Assembly (NCBI GenBank): GCA_051892875.1
Contig: JBJFGR010000026.1
Span: 1-64,000, forward strand
Reading direction: 5' to 3'
DNA: 64,000 nucleotides
Source of the DNA: JBJFGR01 sp051892875
Lineage (GTDB): Bacteria > Pseudomonadota > Gammaproteobacteria > Enterobacterales > Succinivibrionaceae
The notes under the pieces are model-generated. The model worked only from the letters and a program-made list of their open reading frames with translations. It did not search any database and had not been told where the DNA came from. Positions 33,045-40,087 of the stretch are shown piece by piece. The translations under genes were made by a program, and so were the position numbers. Numbering within the stretch: position 1 is the stretch's first letter; each line of letters begins with the position of its first letter.

Positions 33045-33924
33045 AATTGTTAAGACTACAAACTTCAGAATTTAAATTATATTCAGTAATTTTATTTCCA
33101 TCTTGGTTTAGATAAATAAATTTTATATTATCCATATACTTAATGTGTTCAGAATAACTTCCAGTTTCACACATTATTGGCGCTAATTCTTGAATATTTT
33201 GGGAAATTTCAGCAATTTTCTTTTCTTCAATTTGTTCTTTGTAGGTATAAGTATATTGAAGAGTACTTCCTGTTGCCCCAAGACTAATATCAGTAATTGA
33301 GATAATACTATTCTCTTTATTGATAGAATTCATGTTTTGAATTTCAGGAACTATGATTTGGTTTTGTATAAAATCTCTAGTGTATTTTCCTTCTTTTGTT
33401 AAATTGGTTTCTAAAGCTAATTTATGGCATATATTGTAATTAACCATGATAGAGTTAACAAAATTCCCATCTTTGTCCATCATATCGTATTGCAAATACT
33501 CTAAATTTCTTAAGAAGTCTGTTCCAAAATAAGGTGAGCATAATTCTAATTGATTATGTTTTAATTCTTCAGCACTCATCTCTTTTTTTACAGGTGAATT
33601 AGTTCGCAGGTCTTTAAACACGTATACTAAGGATGAGCCATTACCTAATTTTAAATCAATAAATTCAAGCGGTATGTTATTATTTTGAGACAAAGTTAAT
33701 TTAGTTGCTTCTATCAAATTAGGTAAAAATCTTTCTAAATCAGCTCTAGGTGTATAGCTTGTATTAGGAATAGCTTGTGTTTCTTTAATTTGTTCTTTGT
33801 TAGCAGTGTTTTGTTTTTCAAGATTTGCATTTGTATCTTCCTGATTTTGAGGATTGCAACCTAAAAGTAGGAGAGTTCCAGCTAAGGTAAACATAGATAT
33901 AGTGTTTTTTATATTAGTTTTCAA
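33043..33924 (-). CDS. Predicted lipoprotein with an internally duplicated domain
   Basis: 293 residues. The signal peptide ends in lipobox LLGC (Cys23). A Gln/Asn/Glu-rich linker of ~40 residues leads to two similar halves. Each has a helix, a strand with a LGNGSSLVYVF or LGATGSTLQYTY pattern, a Cys (ELCSPYFG; IMCETGSY), a LEYLQYDMMDKDGN or IKFIYLNQDGN strand-turn, and a final Cys (VNYNIC; LNSEVC). Two Cys per repeat suggests one disulfide in each half. No function is known to me. The gene converges with pgm and is divergent from glgP; CRP-like sites lie upstream. Confidence 0.65.
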   Translation of the reverse strand: MKTNIKNTISMFTLAGTLLLLGCNPQNQEDTNANLEKQNTANKEQIKETQAIPNTSYTPRADLERFLPNLIEATKLTLSQNNNIPLEFIDLKLGNGSSLVYVFKDLRTNSPVKKEMSAEELKHNQLELCSPYFGTDFLRNLEYLQYDMMDKDGNFVNSIMVNYNICHKLALETNLTKEGKYTRDFIQNQIIVPEIQNMNSINKENSIISITDISLGATGSTLQYTYTYKEQIEEKKIAEISQNIQELAPIMCETGSYSEHIKYMDNIKFIYLNQDGNKITEYNLNSEVCSLNN

Positions 33925-34064
33925 ATTACACTCCTTTCAAAAACTTTTTAATCAATAAATACTTTTTTTAAAAATAAGTAAATTATCAAAAAAAATTACG
34001 ACTAATACAAGATTGTTATAAAATTTTTGTTATCTATCAACAGAACTATTTATTTAAATATTCA

Positions 34065-34096
34065 TATTTTATAGTGATTTAAATCACTATAAAATA
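34065..34096. promoter_or_regulatory. 32-bp perfect palindrome with CRP-like core
   Basis: All 16 base pairs either side of 34080/34081 match. The core AGTGA-TTTAAA-TCACT (34073-34088) fits the CRP half-sites GTGA-N6-TCAC. It lies about 140 bp from the lipoprotein start and about 270 bp from the predicted glgP transcription start. Confidence 0.5.
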
Positions 34097-34167
34097 ATAG
34101 ACTTATTATTAATGATGAAAATTAAATTCTTTGTTAAGAAAATGATTAATTAATAATAATTAAAAAA

Positions 34168-34183
34168 TGTGAAAAAAATCACT
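34168..34183. promoter_or_regulatory. CRP-like site
   Basis: TGTGA-AAAAAA-TCACT matches nine of ten bases of the CRP consensus TGTGA-N6-TCACA. It lies about 175 bp upstream of the predicted glgP transcription start and 95 bp from the first CRP-like core. Confidence 0.45.
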
Positions 34184-34290
34184 AAAAATTAATATACATA
34201 CATTTTAAAATTAAATGTTTGTAAATTTTTAATTAAAAGTATGTTTAAAATTGGTTTACTTGTTTTTTAATGATATTTTTTATGTTAAAA

Positions 34291-34304
34291 TTGATTTAAA
34301 TCAA
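34291..34304. promoter_or_regulatory. FNR-like site upstream of glgP
   Basis: TTGAT-TTAA-ATCAA is a perfect match to the FNR consensus TTGAT-N4-ATCAA. Its centre is about 52 bp upstream of the predicted glgP transcription start. Confidence 0.6.
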
Positions 34305-34337
34305 AATGTTAAAGTTTAGCTTTAGCTACTATGCTTA

Positions 34338-34343
34338 TATAAT
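34338..34343 (+). promoter_or_regulatory. glgP -10 element
   Basis: A perfect TATAAT with no good -35 at the right distance (TTTAGC), as expected for an activator-dependent promoter. The predicted leader is about 65 nt, and AAGGA precedes the ATG. Confidence 0.5.
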
Positions 34344-34415
34344 TTCGACATGATATTTTTGGGAAATCATGTATTGGATTGGAGCTCGTTATCGAGTTAT
34401 TAAGGAAAATAAATT

Positions 34416-36935
34416 ATGGCTAGAGAAAAAAAAGCTGGAAATATAGCTTCAAGTTCTTTTAACGCATCTACTCTAAATTACACTAAGGAAGATTTTAAGA
34501 GTAAGATCATTCACCACTTACATTCTACCTTAGGTACTAGCGAAAACAAAGCTTCAAAGCAAGCTTGGTGGAAAGCTACTTGTGCTGCTGTGAATGAATT
34601 AGTTTATGAACGTTTAACTCAGACACAACAGACTCATGCAAGTAAAGATACTCGTGCAGTTCATTATTTATCTGCTGAATTCTTGATGGGCCGTTTAACA
34701 TCTAACAATTTACATAATTTGCATTTATTTAATGTTTGTGCTGAAGCATTAAAAGATTTAAATATAGATCTAACTGATTTATGTGAAGAAGAACCAGATA
34801 TGGCTCTTGGTAATGGTGGTTTAGGTCGTTTAGCTGCATGCTTTATAGATTCATTAGCTACACTAAATATGCCATCTTTAGGTTATGGTATTCACTACGA
34901 AAATGGTTTATTCCGTCAGGAAATTCGTGGTGGTCGTCAGATTGAACGTCCTGATTCATGGCGTGAATATGGTAATCCATGGGAAATTTGTCGCCCAGAA
35001 TCTATTCAAGAAGTAGCTTTAGCTGGTTATGTTGAAACAGTATTCGAACCAAATGGTTCATTAAAGAAAGTATGGCACCCAGCTACAAAGATTAAAGGTG
35101 TGCCTTGGGATATCCCTGTAGTAGGTTATAATGGTACTACTGTAAATATTTTAAGATTATGGGAATCACGTGCTCCAGAATCATTCGATTGGGATGTATT
35201 TAATGCAGGTGGATATGTTGACGCTCAAAAAGAAAAAGCAGAAGCAGAAACAGTTTCAAAGGTTTTATATCCAAACGATTCAACAGAAGCTGGTAAGCAG
35301 TTACGTTTAGTACAACAATATTTCTTCTGTGCTTGTTCATTAAAGGATATTTTACGTCGTTACAAGCGAGCTCATACTTTAGCAAATGGTACTGTTGATT
35401 ATTCTGAGTTTGCCGATAAGATTGCTATTCAGTTAAACGATACTCATCCAACAATTTCTATTCCAGAATTAATGAGAATTTTTGTAGATGAAGAAGGTTT
35501 AGATTGGGATGTGGCATGGAATATTTGTTACAAAGTATTCTCATATACTAACCACACTTTATTACCTGAAGCTTTAGAAAAGTGGCCAGTGTACTTATTC
35601 GAAAGAGTATTACCTCGTCATTTAGAAATTATTTATGAAATTAATCGCAGATTCTTAGAAAATGAATGTGAAAAGGCATTCCCTGGTAATGATTTTATCA
35701 AGTCTAAGTTGTCTTTAATTGAAGAAGGTGATTGTCGTAAGGTTCGTATGGGTAACTTATGTGTAGTAGGTTCTCATAAGGTTAATGGTGTTGCTGCTAT
35801 TCACTCAAAGCTTGTTAAAGAAGATTTATTCCCTGAATATGCTACGATTTGGCCTGAAAAGTTCTGTAATGTAACAAATGGTGTTACTCCACGTCGTTGG
35901 ATGTTATCTTGTAACCCTGAATTAGCTAAGTTATATACTGATACTTTAGGTTCAGATAAGTGGATTACTCACTTAGATGAATTAAAGAAGATTAAGGATA
36001 AGGCTTCTGATAGTAAGTTCCAAAAGAAGTTTATGGATATTAAGAAAGCTAATAAAGTTAAATTAGCTGCAGTTATCAAGGCTGAAACTGGTGTTGAAGT
36101 AGATCCAGAAGCTATCTTTGATATTCAAATTAAGCGTTTACACGAATACAAGAGACAGCAATTAAATCTTCTTTATATCATTGCTTTATATCGACGTTTA
36201 TTAGCAAATCCATCTTTAGATATACAAAAGCATGTATTTATCTTCGGTTCAAAGGCGGCTCCAGGCTATAAGTTGGCTAAGGATATTATTTATGCTATCA
36301 ACAAGGTTGGTGAATGCATTAATAATGATGTTCGTATCAATGGTAAGATTAAGGTTGTTTTCATGCCTAATTACCGTGTAAGCTTAGCTGAAAAGTTAAT
36401 CCCTGCTGCAGATGTTTCACAACAGATTTCTACTGCTGGTTACGAAGCGTCTGGTACAGGTAATATGAAGTTAGCTATGAACGGTGCTATTACATTAGGT
36501 ACAATGGATGGTGCTAATATCGAAATTGTTGAAGAAGCTGGTGCAGAAAATAATGCTATTTTCGGTTTATCTGTTGATGAAGTTAAGACATTAAAGGCTC
36601 AAGGTTACAATCCTTGGAATGTTTACAACAATGATCCTGAAATCAAGGCTGCTTTAGATACATTAGATACTGATTTATTTACTCCAGGTCATCCAGGTGA
36701 ATTATCATCAATTAAGCGTGCGTTACTAGATGGCGGTGATACTTATTTAGCATTAGCTGATTTCCGTTCATACTCTGATGCTCATGCAAGAATTGACCAG
36801 ATGTATAGAAATAAATCAAGTTGGGCTAAGTCAGCGATTATCAATTCCGTAACGATGGGTAAGTTCAATTCAGACCGTTCAATTCTAGATTATGTTGAAC
36901 AAGTTTGGAATCTTGAAGCATGTGATGTTAAGTAA
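34416..36935 (+). CDS. glgP: Glycogen/alpha-glucan phosphorylase
   Basis: 839 residues, slightly longer than E. coli GlgP or MalP. Family landmarks are the RAVHYLSAEFLMGR block, EEPDMALGNGGLGRLAACF, the ADVSQQISTAGYEASGTGNMK region near the pyridoxal phosphate site, and NGAITLGTMDGANIEI. It releases glucose 1-phosphate from alpha-1,4 glucan ends, feeding Pgm, while GlgX removes the stubs. Codon use is strongly biased (TTA, GGT, CGT, AAG), suggesting one of the best-expressed genes in the window. The region upstream carries CRP- and FNR-like sites. A 13-bp stem terminator follows. Confidence 0.95.
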   Translation: MAREKKAGNIASSSFNASTLNYTKEDFKSKIIHHLHSTLGTSENKASKQAWWKATCAAVNELVYERLTQTQQTHASKDTRAVHYLSAEFLMGRLTSNNLHNLHLFNVCAEALKDLNIDLTDLCEEEPDMALGNGGLGRLAACFIDSLATLNMPSLGYGIHYENGLFRQEIRGGRQIERPDSWREYGNPWEICRPESIQEVALAGYVETVFEPNGSLKKVWHPATKIKGVPWDIPVVGYNGTTVNILRLWESRAPESFDWDVFNAGGYVDAQKEKAEAETVSKVLYPNDSTEAGKQLRLVQQYFFCACSLKDILRRYKRAHTLANGTVDYSEFADKIAIQLNDTHPTISIPELMRIFVDEEGLDWDVAWNICYKVFSYTNHTLLPEALEKWPVYLFERVLPRHLEIIYEINRRFLENECEKAFPGNDFIKSKLSLIEEGDCRKVRMGNLCVVGSHKVNGVAAIHSKLVKEDLFPEYATIWPEKFCNVTNGVTPRRWMLSCNPELAKLYTDTLGSDKWITHLDELKKIKDKASDSKFQKKFMDIKKANKVKLAAVIKAETGVEVDPEAIFDIQIKRLHEYKRQQLNLLYIIALYRRLLANPSLDIQKHVFIFGSKAAPGYKLAKDIIYAINKVGECINNDVRINGKIKVVFMPNYRVSLAEKLIPAADVSQQISTAGYEASGTGNMKLAMNGAITLGTMDGANIEIVEEAGAENNAIFGLSVDEVKTLKAQGYNPWNVYNNDPEIKAALDTLDTDLFTPGHPGELSSIKRALLDGGDTYLALADFRSYSDAHARIDQMYRNKSSWAKSAIINSVTMGKFNSDRSILDYVEQVWNLEACDVK

Positions 36936-36963
36936 TAACAATTACATTTAATTAATAACATTG

Positions 36964-36995
36964 AAGGAGTATCAATATGATTGATACTCCTTTTT
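36964..36995 (+). terminator. Rho-independent terminator of glgP
   Basis: A 13-bp stem AAGGAGTATCAAT/ATTGATACTCCTT with loop ATG, ending in T's to 36995. Confidence 0.9.
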
Positions 36996-37023
36996 GATAG
37001 TGAATTATTAAGTAGGTTTTTTT

Positions 37024-37698
37024 ATGAATAAAAAAATATTACTATTAAGTGTGGTATTAACTTTAGGGAGTACCATTTTAGGTTGTGCAACAGAATCGCA
37101 TCAAACAGTTGTTACTGAAAAAGCTGAAGTGTCCATTACACGTTCAGTTTCAGGAAAAAAAATTAAAATAGCTATCGGACAATTTGCAAATCACTCCAGT
37201 TATCAAAATGGTTTATTTGCAGATGGTGTAGATAGATTAGGTTCTCAATCAGAAACTATCTTAATTACTTCATTGCAACAAGCTGGTTGTTATATGGTTT
37301 TAGATAGAAATAATATGGATGCTTTAGCAAGAGAGTCTGGTATAAATAAAAAGGAACAAAAAATTCAAGGTGCTCGCTATCTTATTACAGGAGATATTGT
37401 TGAATTTGGTCGTAAAACAGTGGGAGATCATCAATTATTTGGGATTTTAGGTCATGGTAAAAAGCAAGTTGCCTATGCTAACGTAAATTTAAATATTGTT
37501 GATATCGAAACATCAGCCGTTGTTTATTCTTCCACAGGAGCTGGTGAATATTCTTTATCCAACAGAGATATTTTAGGTTTTGGTAGTAATGCTAGTTATG
37601 ATTCGACTTTAAATGGTAAAGTTTTAAGTTTGGCTATTAGAGAAGCTGTAAATAATTTAACACATGATATAGATAATGGTTTATGGTCTCCGGAGTAA
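37024..37698 (+). CDS. CsgG-family outer-membrane-associated lipoprotein
   Basis: 224 residues with a lipoprotein signal (lipobox ILGC, Cys21). The mature protein follows the CsgG fold: KIKIAIGQFANHSSYQNG, SQSETILITSLQQAGCYMVLDRNNMDAL, ARYLITGDIVEFG, VAYANVNLNIVDIETSAVVYSSTGAGEY, and a C-terminal AIREAVNNL helix. CsgG itself secretes curli, but many homologues sit, as here, with DUF4810 and DUF799 lipoproteins in a three-gene cassette of unknown envelope function. No csgA or csgB is nearby. The DUF4810 gene starts 6 bp downstream. Confidence 0.82.
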   Translation: MNKKILLLSVVLTLGSTILGCATESHQTVVTEKAEVSITRSVSGKKIKIAIGQFANHSSYQNGLFADGVDRLGSQSETILITSLQQAGCYMVLDRNNMDALARESGINKKEQKIQGARYLITGDIVEFGRKTVGDHQLFGILGHGKKQVAYANVNLNIVDIETSAVVYSSTGAGEYSLSNRDILGFGSNASYDSTLNGKVLSLAIREAVNNLTHDIDNGLWSPE

Positions 37699-37704
37699 TA
37701 ACTA

Positions 37705-38058
37705 ATGAGCTATAGTAGGTATTTTTTTTCAGTAGGGGTATTTTTATTTGTAACAGGGTGTGCAACAACTGATAATTTATATAGTCATGATAGCTCGTAT
37801 ACAGAAGCCATGTATATGTATTTAAAAAATGATCCAGATATTGAAAAACAAAAGGATTTAATGAATGAGTATTTTGATTCAGCTGAAAGTTCTGGTAAAA
37901 AAGTAGCCCCTGGTGCATATGCTCATTATGGTCTTTTATGTTCTAAAGAAGGGAATGATGCAGAAACTTTAAAGTATTTTGAACTTGAAAAAAAGAATTT
38001 TCCAGAAGCTAGTCATTATATTGATTTTTTATTAAATAATAAAATTAATAAAAAATAG
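37705..38058 (+). CDS. DUF4810 lipoprotein
   Basis: 117 residues with lipobox VTGC (Cys19). The mature part, SSYTEAMYMYLKNDPDIEKQKDLMNEYFDSAESSGKKVAPGAYAHYGLL followed by a TPR-like helix pair, matches the DUF4810 family that accompanies CsgG-like and DUF799 lipoproteins. Function unknown. It starts six bases after the CsgG-like stop, and its TAG stop is 14 bp before the preferred start of the next gene. Confidence 0.78.
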   Translation: MSYSRYFFSVGVFLFVTGCATTDNLYSHDSSYTEAMYMYLKNDPDIEKQKDLMNEYFDSAESSGKKVAPGAYAHYGLLCSKEGNDAETLKYFELEKKNFPEASHYIDFLLNNKINKK

Positions 38059-38072
38059 TGGTGGGGATAAAG

Positions 38073-38741
38073 ATGAGATTATTTTCAGTAGGTATAATTA
38101 CTTTATTTTGTATATCATTATTTGGATGTGTTAATAAGGTTGAACGATTTGATTATACTCCTTTTTTAAATTCTAATCCTCGTTCTATATTAGTAATGAT
38201 GCCAACATCCATATCTACGAATATAGATGCTGGTCCCGCTGTTTTAGCAGCAACAGTATTACCTTTGTCTGAAGCAGGTTATTATGTGTTACCAGTAACT
38301 ATGGTAAATGATACTTTTATGTATAATGGAGTAACAGAGCCTGATGAAATTCATAAATTGCCATTGACTAAATTAAAGGAAATATTTGGGGCTGATGCCG
38401 TTCTTTATTTAAATGTTGAGGATTATTCGTCTCATTATACTCTTCTTGATAGTTATATGTCTGTAAAGGTTACAGCTGTGCTAAATGATATAAATACAGG
38501 CAGTATTTTGTGGCAAAGAACAATGATAACTACTAATAAAGCAAATAGTGGTGGTAATATTTTAGCTGATTTAATTGGAGCTTTGGTTAAACATGCTATT
38601 AATGAAATTTCAGATATGGGGTATGAATTATCTGTTAGAAATGGTTATTTAATGTATGAACACCAATATTATAAAGATCCAATTTTATATGGTCCTTTAT
38701 CACCTTATTACAGAACTGATAAGGTTTTAAATGAAAAATAG
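38073..38741 (+). CDS. DUF799 (GNA1162-like) lipoprotein
   Basis: 222 residues from ATG 38073. I chose this over GTG 38058, which overlaps the previous stop, because GGGGA lies six bases upstream. The signal peptide ends in lipobox LFGC. Family features are SILVMMPTSISTNIDAGPAVLAATVLPLSEAGYYVLPVTMVND, LKEIFGADAVLYLNVEDY and a C-terminal YGPLSPYY. Neisseria GNA1162, the founding member, is a surface-exposed lipoprotein. It is the last gene of the CsgG/DUF4810/DUF799 cassette, which probably forms an envelope complex. Confidence 0.85.
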   Translation: MRLFSVGIITLFCISLFGCVNKVERFDYTPFLNSNPRSILVMMPTSISTNIDAGPAVLAATVLPLSEAGYYVLPVTMVNDTFMYNGVTEPDEIHKLPLTKLKEIFGADAVLYLNVEDYSSHYTLLDSYMSVKVTAVLNDINTGSILWQRTMITTNKANSGGNILADLIGALVKHAINEISDMGYELSVRNGYLMYEHQYYKDPILYGPLSPYYRTDKVLNEK

Positions 38742-38798
38742 TAAAGAATTTTTAGTTAATTACTGAAGATTTTGCTATTTTAATATCAAATATACGTA

Positions 38799-38832
38799 AA
38801 AGAAAAGACTGATAAGATCACTCTTATCAGTC
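38799..38832 (-). terminator. Terminator of the IstA-like HTH gene
   Basis: An 11-bp stem GACTGATAAGA/TCTTATCAGTC (38807-38817 with 38822-38832) with a four-base loop. On the minus strand it is followed by TTTTCTTTT. Confidence 0.85.
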
Positions 38833-38847
38833 GAATTAGATGTGGTT

Positions 38848-39315
38848 TTATTCATCAAGTTTAATCATTCTTTTATGTAATTGAATTTCACCTTTTTCTT
38901 TTCTAAAAAATCCGTTTAATTTAGAATTTTTTCGAATATACTGTCTGAATGTAGCATATTGACAAGAAAATCCAATGATCTTTTGAGAATATTGGTAAAA
39001 GTCAGAAATGTAGAAAAACTCGTTACTACTTGTTCTATGTTTTTCTAATAACGCTAGTAGTTGCGATGTATATTTATCTAATGAACTTTTTTTATTTCTT
39101 GTTGTTGATTTTTTAAATCCTTGTAAATATTTTTTTACAGTAGCTCTAGAAAGCGACAATCTTCTAGCAAGTTCTGAAATATTTACTTTGCTATCAGTAT
39201 TTTCTATAATTTTACCTAAACGATGTAGATCAGACAGTTTCGATATATTAGTTGTCGATATATATTTAGATTTCTTTTTTTCTTTTATTACATTAGTCAT
39301 AATTAAACCACTCAT
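38848..39315 (-). CDS. Orphan HTH protein resembling the N-terminus of IS21-type IstA
   Basis: 155 residues. A helix-turn-helix at ~44-66 (ISELARRLSLSRATVKKYLQG) is followed by a second helical unit: KSSLDKYTSQLLALLEKHR, then CQYATFRQYIRKN. This resembles the two N-terminal DNA-binding units of IstA transposases. The DDE catalytic core and istB are absent, and no inverted repeats typical of IS21 flank it. It may be a domesticated DNA-binding remnant used as a regulator. Starts at 39315 or 39300 are both possible. Two stacked hairpins lie just upstream in its leader, and a strong terminator follows, so it appears to be a maintained gene. Confidence 0.6.
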   Translation of the reverse strand: MSGLIMTNVIKEKKKSKYISTTNISKLSDLHRLGKIIENTDSKVNISELARRLSLSRATVKKYLQGFKKSTTRNKKSSLDKYTSQLLALLEKHRTSSNEFFYISDFYQYSQKIIGFSCQYATFRQYIRKNSKLNGFFRKEKGEIQLHKRMIKLDE

Positions 39316-39334
39316 TGCTTTAAATATAATTCTT

Positions 39335-39387
39335 AATCCTACAAAAACTCCGTAGGATTCTCTGTTTCAATAATATGAAACAGAGAA
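39335..39387 (-). promoter_or_regulatory. Two tandem hairpins in the leader of the HTH gene
   Basis: A perfect 12-bp stem, TTCTCTGTTTCA with its complement (39358-39369 with 39376-39387, loop six), is followed on the minus strand by an 8-bp stem AATCCTAC/GTAGGATT (39335-39342 with 39352-39359). The pair ends 20 bp before the start codon, and the two stems share bases 39358-39359. They could end upstream transcription or regulate translation. On the plus strand a T-rich stretch also follows the larger stem. Confidence 0.5.
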
Positions 39388-39583
39388 TTATTATTGTTTT
39401 TTCTTACTATTTACTATCGTTACTTATTTATAAGTTTTTTAACTATAAATGGTAGAATGAAAATATTCTTATAAAAATTTATAGCAACAATATTTTTTGC
39501 TTTTGTACTCTAAAACATATTATAGTATAAATATAGTAATTTACATACATAAAAATGAGTGTTTTGTAATATTTTTTACTTAC

Positions 39584-40039
39584 TTATAAATTGTAAGATT
39601 GGTCGGTCCCAAAATTACCATAAATGCTTTGAATTTTTTGAGTTAGCTTATCTTCTTCTACTATTACAAGATCAGTCATAATACCATATTTTAAATTAAA
39701 CTCATCTAAAGCCTTAAAGTTAGCAGGATCTGAGGTTCCTAAATAAAGGGTATTATTTTCAAAATACAAAGGTATAGCGTGAGTTCTTACAATTAAACTT
39801 TGATTTATGTATTCTTCAGGCATCTTTTTGATATCAAAATTATCTAAATCTAAAAAGTTATATCCGAATTCTTTAATTGCAAGTTCCTTGATAACGCTAG
39901 GTTGAACATAGTCCCATTCTACTGCATATGCAATAGTATTCATTTCAGCATCTTTAGCTTTCTGTTCGATAGTATCAGCTTGCTCTTTTGTTATAATATT
40001 TTCGTTAACTAGGTTTACTAAAAATCCCGTGAAAGACAT
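39584..40039 (-). CDS. Stand-alone MshEN-like (GspE/PilB N-terminal) domain protein
   Basis: 151 residues matching the N-terminal domain of type II secretion/type IV pilus ATPases: a helical hairpin FLVNLVNENIITKEQADTIEQKA, then VQPSVIKELAIKEFGYNFLDLDNF, ALPLYFENNTLYLGTSDPANFKALDEF-like strands (residues ~88-115) and a final VEEDKLTQKIQSIYG. The ATPase domain is missing altogether, with no remnant downstream. The Arg of the c-di-GMP-binding RLGxxL motif is not evident, so nucleotide binding is doubtful. It lies 48 bp downstream of the large secreted protein gene on the same strand, so the two are probably cotranscribed. Confidence 0.7.
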   Translation of the reverse strand: MSFTGFLVNLVNENIITKEQADTIEQKAKDAEMNTIAYAVEWDYVQPSVIKELAIKEFGYNFLDLDNFDIKKMPEEYINQSLIVRTHAIPLYFENNTLYLGTSDPANFKALDEFNLKYGIMTDLVIVEEDKLTQKIQSIYGNFGTDQSYNL

Positions 40040-40087
40040 ATTTTACTCCATTTAGTATAAATAACTTGTTATTATTATAAAAAATAA

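Larger units (their letters stand above)
33925..34415. promoter_or_regulatory. 491-bp control region between the lipoprotein gene and glgP
   Basis: There is no ORF here. It contains a 32-bp perfect palindrome with a CRP-like core, a second CRP-like site, an FNR-like site and a TATAAT -10 for glgP, each listed separately. Base composition is extremely AT-rich, so intrinsic curvature is likely. Confidence 0.6.

Noticed and set aside
39584..40039. Truncated pilB/gspE pseudogene
   Set aside because: No trace of the ATPase domain in any frame downstream; the ORF has a clean stop and shares an operon with the secreted protein gene.
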